DNA from: Fluviispira sanaruensis
GTDB taxonomy: Bacteria; Bdellovibrionota_B; Oligoflexia; Silvanigrellales; Silvanigrellaceae
Direction: 5' to 3'
Length of the DNA: 64,000 nucleotides
NCBI RefSeq assembly: GCF_004295685.1
Contig: NZ_AP019368.1
Coordinates: forward strand, 1,492,364 to 1,556,363
Shown here: piece by piece, positions 41,765-50,502 of the stretch
Position numbering within the stretch: position 1 is the stretch's first letter
How the letters are laid out: every line of letters starts with the position of its first letter
Program-made: the position numbers and the translations under genes
Notes under the pieces: model-generated
The model's database searches: none
The model's input: only the letters and a program-made list of their open reading frames with translations
Told to the model about the DNA's origin: nothing

Positions 41765-43168
41765 ATGTCTACAAATTATGATCTCATTGTTATCGGAAGT
41801 GGCCCAGCTGGGTATGAAGGCGCAATTTATGCCAGCCAGCTTGGGATGAAAGTTGCTCTTGTAGAAAAAGAGCAATGGCTAGGAGGGACGTGTTTAAACG
41901 TTGGCTGTATTCCAGCAAAATCCATGCTTCAGTCAGCACTTATGTATGAAAAAGCTAAAAAATTTGCGAGTTACGGTGTTAAAATCGCTGGAGCAGACAA
42001 TCCAGAACTTGATTTCCCCCAAGTGAATAAGCGTCGTGATGAAATTGTGAAAACCATGACAAATGGCGTTGGTTTTCTAATGAAAAAAAATAAAGTCGAT
42101 GTCATTCGCGGTTTTGGCTCTATAGTTGCCAAGGGGCAAGTTGAAGTCAATGCAGATGGTAAAAAGACAAATTACACTTGTAAAAATATTTTAATCGCCA
42201 CAGGAAGTCGTGCAAGACATCTTCCTCACATTAAGGTGGACGGAAAGAATATTGTCACTTCAGAAGAAATCTGGGCTTTTGATAAAGTACCCGAAACTAT
42301 GGCTGTGCTTGGTGGAGGTGTTATCGGTTGTGAATTTGCCTCAGCTTATGGCCGTTACGGAACTAAAGTAACAATCCTCGAAATGGCAGAACAAATTTGT
42401 CCAACTGAAGATCATGAAACAGCTGCTGAACTTACAAAAGCACTGAAAAAACAAAACTGTGAAGTTTTAACAAGCACAAAAACAAAATCCATTGTTGCAA
42501 AAGGTAATAAGGTTGAAGTGCAAATTGAAGGTGAAAATTCAGTTCGTACATTTGATAAAGTGTTGTTGAGTGTTGGGCGTTCACCTAACGTAGAAAATAT
42601 TGGCCTTGAAAAAGTTGGTATTAAACTCGATGAGCGTGGATTTATTCCTGTAGACCTTAAGACTTACCAAACAAATATAGCAGGAATTTATGCTGTTGGT
42701 GATGTTCTTTCTACTCCTCAACTTGCTCACACTGGCTCTGCGGAAGCACTGTATGCAGTCGATATTATTGCTGGCAAGAAGCGCCATCCAATTAATTATT
42801 TAACGAATCCAGCAGCAATTTATACTTATCCTGAAATTGCAAGCATCGGTCATACTGAAAATCAATTAAAGAAATCTGGTCGTGCATATAAAGCAGCTAA
42901 GTTTCCATTTTCTGCAGTGGCGAAAGCGCGTATTGATGACATTGCAGAAGGATTTGTTAAAATCCTTGTCGATCCAAAATACGGCGAAGTTCTCGGAGTT
43001 CACATTGTCAATACAAAAGCAAGTGAAATGATTTCTGAGTTTGCGTTAGGTAACAACCTTGAAATGACAATCGAAGAATTGGCTCACACAATTCATCCAC
43101 ACCCAACCGTGTCAGAAATTATAAAAGAGGCTGCACATGCAGCAATGGGACATCCAATTAATATGTGA
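41765..43168 (+). CDS. lpdA: Dihydrolipoamide dehydrogenase (E3)
   Basis: 467 residues from ATG 41765, set by GGGGAGA (41751-41757); the frame is open further upstream but without a start signal. FAD motif GSGPAG, redox disulfide Cys43/Cys48 in GGTCLNVGCIPAKS, NAD motif GGGVIGCEFA, and C-terminal catalytic HTIHPHPTVSE. It reoxidises the lipoyl group of 2-oxo acid dehydrogenase complexes. The E2 gene follows after 50 bases, so the two form an operon; E1 genes are not in the window. Confidence 0.96.
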   Translation: MSTNYDLIVIGSGPAGYEGAIYASQLGMKVALVEKEQWLGGTCLNVGCIPAKSMLQSALMYEKAKKFASYGVKIAGADNPELDFPQVNKRRDEIVKTMTNGVGFLMKKNKVDVIRGFGSIVAKGQVEVNADGKKTNYTCKNILIATGSRARHLPHIKVDGKNIVTSEEIWAFDKVPETMAVLGGGVIGCEFASAYGRYGTKVTILEMAEQICPTEDHETAAELTKALKKQNCEVLTSTKTKSIVAKGNKVEVQIEGENSVRTFDKVLLSVGRSPNVENIGLEKVGIKLDERGFIPVDLKTYQTNIAGIYAVGDVLSTPQLAHTGSAEALYAVDIIAGKKRHPINYLTNPAAIYTYPEIASIGHTENQLKKSGRAYKAAKFPFSAVAKARIDDIAEGFVKILVDPKYGEVLGVHIVNTKASEMISEFALGNNLEMTIEELAHTIHPHPTVSEIIKEAAHAAMGHPINM

Positions 43169-43218
43169 TATGTTTGCTTTTGTATTTGAGAACTGATGAA
43201 GACAAAGGATTATTAAAA

Positions 43219-44499
43219 ATGGCAACTCAGAATGTTCTTATGCCACAAATGGGCGAGTCTATTCAAGAAGGAACATTGACTCGATGGCATAAAAAAGTTG
43301 GCGATAAAGTTCAACGCGAAGAAATATTATTTGAAATCTCTACTGATAAAGTCGACACAGAAATCCCTTCGCCTGCAAGTGGTGTTCTGGTACAAATATT
43401 AGCTAAAGAAAATGATGTCGTAAGTGTTAATTCCGTTGTGGCCGTTATCGACGATGCAGCACAGCCAGGGACAATTGCTCAAGCGGCAGCACCTGCAGCA
43501 GCGAAAGTATCGGCCCCAGCAGCTTCCGCCCCAGCAGCACAGCCTGCTCTCGACAATGCTAAAGTTTTAGCAAGCCCACTTGCACGTAAAGTTGCAGAAG
43601 AGCATTCAGTCGATCTTTCTAAACTTCAGGGATCGGGTGAAGGTAATAAAATCGTTAAAAATGATGTCCTTGCCGCACTTGAAACTGGCAAATCCGTTTC
43701 TCCTTTGGTCGCAGCTGCTGCCGCTGCAGCAACAGCTCCAGTTTCAAAGGCGAGCGCTGATCATGTTAAATCGACTGGAGGTTCGTCTGAAGGTGTGATT
43801 GATGGCGTGCGGGTCAGTCGTGTGCCTATGACAGGTATGCGCAAAAAAATTGCTGATCACATGGTCATGAGCAAAAGAACAAGTCCACATGTGACTTCTG
43901 TCATTGAAATAGATTTGCAAAAAATCGTTGATGTGCGTGCAAAATTCAAAGATAAATTCGAAGCAATTAATGGATTTAAATTAACTTTTATGCCATTCTT
44001 CTTACAAGCAGTGGTCGAAGCTATAAAAGCCGTGCCTGTTGTCAATTCCAGTGTCGATGGTGACGCAATCCTTTATAAGAAAGACATCAATTTAGGTTGT
44101 GCTGTGGCTTTGGATTGGGGTCTTATTGTTCCCGTCATTAAAAATTCTTCTGAAAGAAGTTTTGTTGGTCTTGGCCGCGAACTGAACAATTTAGCAGAAA
44201 AAGCGCGCAACAAAAAACTGGCTCCAGATGATGTGCGTGGAGGTACTTTCTCAATCAGTAATTACGGCGGATTTGGCACAGTAATAGGGCAACCAATTAT
44301 TAATCAACCACAAGTTGCTATTTTTGGCATTGGTGCTATGCAAAAGAAACCTGTTGTAATCAACGATGCAATTGCAATTCGCACAATGTGCTATTGTGTT
44401 CTTTCCTTTGATCATCGTGTCATCGATGGTTCAGACAGCGGTAAGTTTTTAAGCACAGTTAAAAATGTTCTTGAGAACTGGAATATTCCAGTTATTTAA
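43219..44499 (+). CDS. 2-oxo acid dehydrogenase E2 component (dihydrolipoyl acyltransferase)
   Basis: 426 residues from ATG 43219, with AAAGGA (43204-43209). Order: lipoyl domain with Lys44 in FEISTDKVDTEIPS; an Ala/Pro-rich linker; the E1/E3-binding domain ASPLARKVAEEHSVDLSKLQ; a second Ala-rich linker; the catalytic domain ending SFDHRVIDGSDSGKFL (His of HxxxDG). One lipoyl domain and the catalytic sequence fit a succinyl- or branched-chain-acyl transferase; acetyl cannot be excluded. Pairs with E3 just upstream. Leucine dehydrogenase elsewhere in the window would supply branched-chain 2-oxo acids, a possible link. Confidence 0.93.
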   Translation: MATQNVLMPQMGESIQEGTLTRWHKKVGDKVQREEILFEISTDKVDTEIPSPASGVLVQILAKENDVVSVNSVVAVIDDAAQPGTIAQAAAPAAAKVSAPAASAPAAQPALDNAKVLASPLARKVAEEHSVDLSKLQGSGEGNKIVKNDVLAALETGKSVSPLVAAAAAAATAPVSKASADHVKSTGGSSEGVIDGVRVSRVPMTGMRKKIADHMVMSKRTSPHVTSVIEIDLQKIVDVRAKFKDKFEAINGFKLTFMPFFLQAVVEAIKAVPVVNSSVDGDAILYKKDINLGCAVALDWGLIVPVIKNSSERSFVGLGRELNNLAEKARNKKLAPDDVRGGTFSISNYGGFGTVIGQPIINQPQVAIFGIGAMQKKPVVINDAIAIRTMCYCVLSFDHRVIDGSDSGKFLSTVKNVLENWNIPVI

Positions 44500-44549
44500 A
44501 AAATTCCGGAATTTTTTCTGAGTTAAGCGAACTGTCTGTAACTTTAATG

Positions 44550-44581
44550 AACTCAAAGAGAACAACTCTTTGAGTTTTTTT
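44550..44581 (+). terminator. Terminator after the E2 gene
   Basis: AACTCAAAGAG (44550-44560) pairs perfectly with CTCTTTGAGTT (44566-44576) through a 5-base loop, followed by a T run. A separate 20-bp palindrome AAAAAATTCCGGAATTTTTT (44498-44517) sits right at the E2 stop. The terminator ends 13 bases before the BMP gene. Confidence 0.88.
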
Positions 44582-44594
44582 ATGGGTATTAAAT

Positions 44595-45644
44595 ATGAAA
44601 AAATTTTTGTTTTTAATTGTTTCTTTTGTTTGTTTATTAAATTTATCAGTCAATCTAAGTGCAAATGCGAAACAAAAAATATGCATGGTGCTCGATCGGG
44701 GTGGAAAAGACGATAAATCATTTAATGAATCTGCAGTGCGTGGTTTTCAAAAGGCTTTGGATAATTTGGATATTTCTTCAGAGAGTAAATTTCTTGAAAT
44801 TCACTCCGATGCACAGATTCAGCATTATTTAAGAAATTTCTCTCTCGATCCTGATTGTAGTTTAATAATAACAATTGGCTTTAATCCTTCGAGTTATGTG
44901 AAAAATTTTGCAGAAAAATATGCAAATAAAAAATATTTAACAATTGATCATAAAGCTCTCTCTACGAAAAAGAATATTCGATCTGCTCTTTTTCGAGAAG
45001 ATGAAGGCGCATATTTAATGGGAAGTATTGCTGCCATTAAATCGAAATCGAAAAAAATAGGTTTGGTTGGTGGTATGGACATTCCCATGATGAGTCGTTT
45101 TGCTTACGCTTATAAAGCAGGCGCAAAAAAAATTTCAGACAAAATCCAAGTGGCAACAAGTATTATTGGCACAACCCCAGAAGCCTGGAATAACCCAGCA
45201 AAAGCAAAGGAAATTGCACTTGCGCAAATTGCTCAAGGAGTCGATGTTATTTTTCAAGTTGCAGGCCCTTCAGGTATGGGTGTGTTTGATGCCATTCAGC
45301 AAGTAAAAGAAAAGAATCCCACTCAAACTTATTTTGCTATAGGAGTCGATTCGAATCAAAATGCAATTGCACCTAAAATTATATTAACGAGTATGGAAAA
45401 ACATGTTGATATGGCGGTTTATTCATCGATTGAAGATTTAGTGAACGAAAAATTCACCAGTGATATAAAAGAATACAACTTAAGAAATGGTGGGGTAGAC
45501 TGGGCTTTTGATAAGCATAATAAATCTCTATTTAGCGCATTTGAGATCCAAAGAATAAATAATATTCGCTCTGCAATTATTGAGGGTAAAATTAAAGTGC
45601 CAGATTTTTATACCCTGCCTAAAAAAGATCAGAAAAGTATTTAA
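44595..45644 (+). CDS. BMP-family (Med/BmpA) substrate-binding protein
   Basis: 349 residues with signal peptide (FLFLIVSFVCLLNLSVNLSANA). It is periplasmic, without a lipobox. Family features: CMVLDRGGKDDKSFNESAVRGFQKA at the start, SLIITIGFNP, KIGLVGGMDIPMMSRFAYAYKAG, and VDVIFQVAGPSGMGVFDAI. BMP proteins bind nucleosides or related ligands for ABC importers; here no ABC genes adjoin. A uridine phosphorylase gene about 2 kb downstream makes nucleoside uptake an attractive guess. It is separated from the E2 gene by a terminator. Confidence 0.9.
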   Translation: MKKFLFLIVSFVCLLNLSVNLSANAKQKICMVLDRGGKDDKSFNESAVRGFQKALDNLDISSESKFLEIHSDAQIQHYLRNFSLDPDCSLIITIGFNPSSYVKNFAEKYANKKYLTIDHKALSTKKNIRSALFREDEGAYLMGSIAAIKSKSKKIGLVGGMDIPMMSRFAYAYKAGAKKISDKIQVATSIIGTTPEAWNNPAKAKEIALAQIAQGVDVIFQVAGPSGMGVFDAIQQVKEKNPTQTYFAIGVDSNQNAIAPKIILTSMEKHVDMAVYSSIEDLVNEKFTSDIKEYNLRNGGVDWAFDKHNKSLFSAFEIQRINNIRSAIIEGKIKVPDFYTLPKKDQKSI

Positions 45645-45650
45645 TTTTAG

Positions 45651-46232
45651 TTAAAGATATATAACCTTTACTTCATTTCTTTCATTAATAAGTCTTAGAA
45701 TTAAATTTCTTTTAATAAGCCAACCATTTTTTTCAGGATGGATAAATTCTTCAAGAATTTTTTTTCTGGATTTTCCTTTTGCTTTAAAATAATATTCACA
45801 AATGGGGGCACTTGAAGCTCCGCTAATTTCTCGATTAAACATTTTAATACTCTGGACCGTATCTGTAATATTTTCTCGTGTTACAAGTTGACATTCATCA
45901 TTTGCAAAAATATTCCAAGGCCGCAAAATCTTTCCAGCCCAATTTTTATTTAATTCTTCAAGATTCCTAAAAATAAATGTTCGTGTACGGACTCGCGCTA
46001 TATATAAATCCGGATCTGGATTCGGGATAATATCATCATCATAAAATGCTTGAAAATCTAAATATGTTTTTGGAAAATAGAACACGATATCTTTTGCTGG
46101 AGCTAAAGTTGAATCAAAAAAAATAGTATTTTCTGTTTCAACGTATTGTCTGATAGATTGCCCTTCTGAAAAAGCAATTTGTGTGTATCCAAAAAATATA
46201 AAGAAAATAGCCAAGCGCTTTAAAATGTTCAT
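45651..46232 (-). CDS. Small secreted protein of unknown function (second gene of a pair)
   Basis: 193 residues from ATG 46232; the longer TTG start overlaps the GAGGGAT ribosome site. Signal peptide (ILKRLAIFFIFFGYTQIAFS). The mature region begins with DIVFYFPKTYLDFQAFYDDD and contains two Cys. The VYY/VFYF-PKT motif reappears in the larger secreted protein encoded 39 bases upstream, suggesting related domains. No family recognised. Confidence 0.65.
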   Translation of the reverse strand: MNILKRLAIFFIFFGYTQIAFSEGQSIRQYVETENTIFFDSTLAPAKDIVFYFPKTYLDFQAFYDDDIIPNPDPDLYIARVRTRTFIFRNLEELNKNWAGKILRPWNIFANDECQLVTRENITDTVQSIKMFNREISGASSAPICEYYFKAKGKSRKKILEEFIHPEKNGWLIKRNLILRLINERNEVKVIYL

Positions 46233-46271
46233 TGAATTATCCCTCAATCCAATAACTTTCTTGCGATTCTA

Positions 46272-47462
46272 TTAGGTTCCTGACCAATAGAGTTTGCAAT
46301 CGCCTAATAAATTTCTATTTACAAAACCACTCTCAGTTTGTTGAATGCATCCAACTGAAAGTGGAAAGACTGTCTCAGAGATATTGATACCCCTTGGGCT
46401 TTGGAACTCAAATTTAGCATTTACATTTACTTCTTTTCTAAAAAATGCTTCATTTATTTTGTAAGTAAACCTTGGAGCAGCTGTTCCTGGTTCTGTTATG
46501 TTCGCATTTGTCCCGATTGCAGAAAAGAGTTGATCTTCTAGTTTTTGTCTCAATCTTTCTACAGATTGTAGAAGTTTTTCTTGTGCTTCTTTATTGTTTG
46601 GATCGACAGTTACATTAGAAATTATATTGCCACGACTATCTTTGTAAGTAATTCTCACTCCACATTGATCGGCTGCTTTATTAAGGCACAGTCCTTCTTG
46701 CTCCCAAAATTGACTCAATTGCGATCTATCTAAAAAACCATCCCATCTTCTCGAATATGAAACATATGATTGATAGATCTTTGAGTAATTGACTTCAACT
46801 GTTGCAGAGAAGGCGTCTCCAGCAGAATAGTATTGAGCGTGTAAATTTATTTGCAAGGCGTTACCACCACGCAGCATTTGCCGGTAAACACTGGCACCTA
46901 CTTTATTTAACATCGCACTGACAGCGATATTTTGATTTAAAGAAGGTCCATTGTTGGAATATGCCAGAGCCGAATAAAGAGTAGGATCGCAAGTAGTTAT
47001 TTTTTCACCAGTGGAAGGATCCTCTTCAGTGATACAGATTGGTTTTTTAGTATCAGGATCTATACCAGGAGTTAAGGGAACAACTTTGGTTTTAAAAAAC
47101 GGAAATGGCAATGCTTTGTAACCAGCTTTTTCGATTGTTCTTATAAGAAGTTCTTTATCAGCACCAAAAACACCCGTTTCAAATTGAACATTAAATACAC
47201 CTGAACCATCAGGGAGGGTTTGATAGCCAACTAAGGGCATGCCATTTATGGTTGCAACTCGTCCTGTTTTTGGAGCGTAATATACAATAGATTTATCTTG
47301 TGAATCATAAGCTAATTGAAAATCATGCAATGACTTTGCATCGAGACCAATGCTGACAGGAACTTTATTTGGATCGACAGGATAAGCTTGAGCAGAAGTG
47401 TGAAGCAGTGAAAATAACGGAGAAAGAAGAAGAACTTTAAAACTATTTTTTAGCATCGACAT
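46272..47462 (-). CDS. Secreted protein of unknown family (first gene of a pair)
   Basis: 396 residues from ATG 47462 with AGGA upstream; the longer GTG overlaps that site. Signal peptide (VLLLSPLFSLLHTSAQA). N-terminal portion SLHDFQLAYDSQDKSIVYYAPKTGRVATING and a proline-rich stretch FPFFKTKVVPLTPGIDPDTK. Then comes a region with Tyr/Arg-rich YSKIYQSYVSYSRRWDG, an acidic coiled-coil (KLLQSVERLRQKLEDQLFSAI) and two C-terminal Cys. I do not recognise it. Likely outer-membrane- or periplasm-associated. Confidence 0.65.
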   Translation of the reverse strand: MSMLKNSFKVLLLSPLFSLLHTSAQAYPVDPNKVPVSIGLDAKSLHDFQLAYDSQDKSIVYYAPKTGRVATINGMPLVGYQTLPDGSGVFNVQFETGVFGADKELLIRTIEKAGYKALPFPFFKTKVVPLTPGIDPDTKKPICITEEDPSTGEKITTCDPTLYSALAYSNNGPSLNQNIAVSAMLNKVGASVYRQMLRGGNALQINLHAQYYSAGDAFSATVEVNYSKIYQSYVSYSRRWDGFLDRSQLSQFWEQEGLCLNKAADQCGVRITYKDSRGNIISNVTVDPNNKEAQEKLLQSVERLRQKLEDQLFSAIGTNANITEPGTAAPRFTYKINEAFFRKEVNVNAKFEFQSPRGINISETVFPLSVGCIQQTESGFVNRNLLGDCKLYWSGT

Positions 47463-47505
47463 ATTATTCCTCACTAAAATTTTGATATGAAAATAAAATA
47501 TTATT

Positions 47506-47531
47506 ATTGATATTTAAATTAAAATATCAAT
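47506..47531. repeat. Inverted repeat in divergent promoter region
   Basis: ATTGATATTT (47506-47515) / AAATATCAAT (47522-47531), 6-base loop, 44 bases upstream of the secreted-pair start. Could be an operator or hairpin. Confidence 0.4.
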
Positions 47532-47583
47532 TATAAAAACAACTTCTCGTCTAATAATATTTTATATTTCAAACTTTTTTTTT

Positions 47584-47610
47584 GATTCTAGAATCGAGTT
47601 AGTCTAACTC
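47584..47610. promoter_or_regulatory. Two adjacent palindromes, operator candidates
   Basis: GATTCTAGAATC (47584-47595) is a perfect 12-bp palindrome. It is immediately followed by GAGTTAG-T-CTAACTC (47596-47610), a perfect 7-bp dyad around one base. They lie between the divergent secreted pair and the nucleoside phosphorylase, about 150 bases from each start, where transcription factors could bind for both directions. Confidence 0.5.
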
Positions 47611-47761
47611 AGTTCCAACTCTTTTAAAGATGAGTGCATAGAATTCGTCAAAAATTTGACAAAATATTTTAGTCCAATTAATAATTATTTTTAATTTCCT
47701 TAAGTGGAAACAAAAAAATCGACTAGATTATTAAATTTATTTATTATCTAAGGATAATCAA

Positions 47762-48562
47762 ATGTTACTCAATCATCTTAATTTTACTATTGATTTCTTA
47801 TCTAAACTTAATGTGCATTTGTGTCTTTTGTCAGGTGATCCCAGTCGCACCCGCATGATCGCCGAGAAATATTTGCGTAAATCCGAATTGGTCTGTGATA
47901 ATCGCGGATTGCTTTGTTATATCGGAGAAACATCTCTAGGTATGCCTATTATTGCAGCAACTTCTGGTATGGGAGCGCCTTCAACAAGTATTGTAGTAAA
48001 TGAATTAGCTCAAGCCGGGATAGAAGTTATTATTCGAGTAGGAACAACAGGATCTATACAAAAATATATTGCACCAGGTAGTCTTATTGTAAATTATGCA
48101 TCGTTATGTAAACAAGGAGCGGCAAAAGATATTGCTCCTAATGAGTATCCTTCTGTAGCAAGTCCATTATTATCGACAGATCTATATCATACTGCAAAAG
48201 GAATTCACCCGTCCGTTTATTTTGGTATCAATGCCTCAGTCGACACTTTTTATGAAGGGCAAGAGCGGTATGGCAATGCTAATCCACATTTGTTAAGGAA
48301 ACAGCAAGGACTTATTCAGGAATATCAACATTTAAATATTTTAAACTTTGAAATGGAGACAGGAACATTATTTAAAATGGCAAGTGTTTATAAATTTCAT
48401 GCAACAAGTATTTGCGGTGTGGTTGCCGCAAGATATTCAGGCAATGAAGAGTCTGAAAAAATAATGCACAATATTGTAGATGATGTTACAGATAAAACTA
48501 TACTATCTGCCTTAAAAACTTTAGAAAATATTCAAAGCGGAAAATTGATCTTAAATAATTAA
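47762..48562 (+). CDS. Nucleoside phosphorylase, uridine phosphorylase-like
   Basis: 266 residues. Phosphate site GDPSRTRMIAEKYL, GMGAPSTSIVVNEL, RVGTTGSIQ and NFEMETGTLFKMASVY are all typical of the NP-I family, closest to uridine phosphorylase. It releases base and ribose-1-phosphate in the cytoplasm. AAGGAT (47751-47756) precedes ATG 47762. It ends 1 base before the convergent argS stop. No partner kinase or transporter in the same operon; the BMP protein nearby is on the other side of the secreted pair. Confidence 0.9.
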   Translation: MLLNHLNFTIDFLSKLNVHLCLLSGDPSRTRMIAEKYLRKSELVCDNRGLLCYIGETSLGMPIIAATSGMGAPSTSIVVNELAQAGIEVIIRVGTTGSIQKYIAPGSLIVNYASLCKQGAAKDIAPNEYPSVASPLLSTDLYHTAKGIHPSVYFGINASVDTFYEGQERYGNANPHLLRKQQGLIQEYQHLNILNFEMETGTLFKMASVYKFHATSICGVVAARYSGNEESEKIMHNIVDDVTDKTILSALKTLENIQSGKLILNN

Positions 48563-48563
48563 T

Positions 48564-50339
48564 TTACATCTTTTCTGGGGAATGAATACCGAGGAGTGAT
48601 AATCCTTCAGAAATTATTTTTTGCGTATTTTGAACCAAGGCAAGTCGTGTTTCTTTAATATTTTCTTCTGCATTCTTAATAGGGCATAGCTCATAATAGC
48701 GATTAAAAGATTTAGCGGTATCATAAAGATATCCAGTTAATATTGAAGGGCGATTTTGCAGTGATGCTTGTAAAGCGAAATCATTAAAGCGAGAAAGAAT
48801 AAACAATAATTCTTTTTCAGCAGCTTCGTTTAAAATAAATTTGATTTTGTCTTTGGGCTGACCAAGTTTATCGAGTATACTTGTACAACGTGCATGCACA
48901 TATTGTAAATATGGACCTGTTTCTCCATCGAGCTTGAGCCATTCTTCGAGTGAAAAATTAATTTGGGTGTTGTTGTCAACACGGAGCATTCCATATTTAA
49001 GTGCACCGATGGTAATATTTTTTGCTGTGAGCTCAATTTCTTCATCTGTCCATTGTCCACGATATCTTTCTAGGTAATCGTTTTTTACTTTTTCTTCCAT
49101 TTTATAGCGGAGATCAAGAAGTTGTAGACCATTTAGTTGTCTGGAACTGAAGGGTTTTCCATCTTCTGTGTTAACAGTTTCATATGACAAATGCACTGAT
49201 TTCGCAGCTTGAGGGTAGCCCATCAGTTCAGCCGTTTTAAACAATTGTTGAAAATGGAGTTTTTGTCGAGAGTCGACCACCACGATTGATTTTGTGACTT
49301 TAGGATCGGCGAATTTACGGGTGATTAAATCGAGATCTTTTGTTAAATAAAGGCCATTTCCGTCTGATTTTAAAAACATGGCAAAACCTAATTTCCATGG
49401 GCTTAAATCAATGCCTATCGCTCCATTGTCTTTAATAAAGAATCCTTCTTCAAATTTCTTTTTAACAAGAATTTTGGATGGAGTGTGGCATTCACTTTCA
49501 AAGTACCAAATATCAAAATGAGAATTGAGCCATTTATATATATCTTTTAGATAGTTTAGGCTCCATTCACGGGTTTCTTTCCATAATTCAAAATATTCAC
49601 CAGCAGAATTGTCAAGCTGATTGAGTATTTCAGAGATGTTTTGTTTGATTTCTAATTCTTGCTCAGTTCCTTTAGCTTGTTTAAAAGCTTCATCTGCTTC
49701 CGCGTACATTTGTCCAAGCCAACTGCTTTGGTTTTCTTTAGGCAATTCTTTTTTGCTTGGATGTGTTAAATACCAGATTATTTTCGCAACATGTGTGCCT
49801 AAATCCCCTGGATAAGTCGCACGTACAACCTGGTTGCCTGCATATTCTAAAAGATTGCAGACAGCATCGCCTAAAACGAGGCAGCGCAAATGACCAACAT
49901 GCATAGCTTTGTGGGTATTGGGCTGCGAGTATTCAACAACGACTTTGTCTTTTTCATTTTCTTTTAGGAGCTCTTTTTTGAAATATTCTCCCGTTTTTAC
50001 AGCTGAAGAAAATGATTCTGCAAGCTTTTCAAATTGACAATGAAAATTTAAATAAGCATTTACACAATCTACTTTTTCTACAAGCTGATGTGCTTTTGCG
50101 TTTAAACTTTGGGCAAGCTCTTGGGCAATCTTCTGCGGTGCTTTTTTAAACGCTTTTGCAAATAAAAAGCAAGGAAGTGCGGCTTTTCCCAAGGAAAAGT
50201 CAGGCGGAACTGTCAATTGATTATAGACGTCTTGTTCCGCAATTTGAAGTTCTAAACCCGACTCCTGTGCAAATTGGTTTAATTGAGCGCAGACAATTTG
50301 AGCTATTTCAGATTTAAAGGGGTCGTGTAAGGTCGGCAT
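48564..50339 (-). CDS. argS: Arginyl-tRNA synthetase
   Basis: Class I enzyme charging tRNA-Arg, 591 residues. N-terminal Add1 domain (about 1-125), HIGH-type motif HKAMHVGHLR, the family's KPFSSR sequence in place of KMSKS (EDGKPFSSRQLNGLQL), and C-terminal anticodon-binding domain with LSRFNDFALQASLQNRPSILTGYLYDTA. Length is standard. The upstream 163 bases hold a candidate small ORF. It is transcribed in the same direction as radA and may be read through from it. Confidence 0.96.
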   Translation of the reverse strand: MPTLHDPFKSEIAQIVCAQLNQFAQESGLELQIAEQDVYNQLTVPPDFSLGKAALPCFLFAKAFKKAPQKIAQELAQSLNAKAHQLVEKVDCVNAYLNFHCQFEKLAESFSSAVKTGEYFKKELLKENEKDKVVVEYSQPNTHKAMHVGHLRCLVLGDAVCNLLEYAGNQVVRATYPGDLGTHVAKIIWYLTHPSKKELPKENQSSWLGQMYAEADEAFKQAKGTEQELEIKQNISEILNQLDNSAGEYFELWKETREWSLNYLKDIYKWLNSHFDIWYFESECHTPSKILVKKKFEEGFFIKDNGAIGIDLSPWKLGFAMFLKSDGNGLYLTKDLDLITRKFADPKVTKSIVVVDSRQKLHFQQLFKTAELMGYPQAAKSVHLSYETVNTEDGKPFSSRQLNGLQLLDLRYKMEEKVKNDYLERYRGQWTDEEIELTAKNITIGALKYGMLRVDNNTQINFSLEEWLKLDGETGPYLQYVHARCTSILDKLGQPKDKIKFILNEAAEKELLFILSRFNDFALQASLQNRPSILTGYLYDTAKSFNRYYELCPIKNAEENIKETRLALVQNTQKIISEGLSLLGIHSPEKM

Positions 50340-50362
50340 TTTTCACCAGAATTATAAAAATG

Positions 50363-50425
50363 TTAAAGCATAACTAGAATGGCATTCTGAGAAGCTGGGT
50401 CAAGAAATGCTCCCATCAGAGCCAT
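50363..50425 (-). CDS. Possible 20-residue small ORF between radA and argS
   Basis: ATG 50425 to TAA 50363 encodes MALMGAFLDPASQNAILVML, hydrophobic at both ends and unusually coherent for an AT-rich intergenic stretch. The G+C content is higher than nearby spacer. No clear ribosome site precedes it, and it contains no Arg, so it is not an obvious attenuator for argS. Confidence 0.3.
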   Translation of the reverse strand: MALMGAFLDPASQNAILVML

Positions 50426-50502
50426 AATATGGACGATACGTTATTGCAAAACCTAAACTGTGTCTAGAATTCTTAGGACTTAATTGTTAATTTTTATTGG
50501 AG

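Noticed and set aside
48564-50339. Missing KMSKS loop in ArgS as an anomaly
   Set aside because: Many bacterial arginyl-tRNA synthetases use a KPFxxR-type sequence at this place, so this is ordinary.
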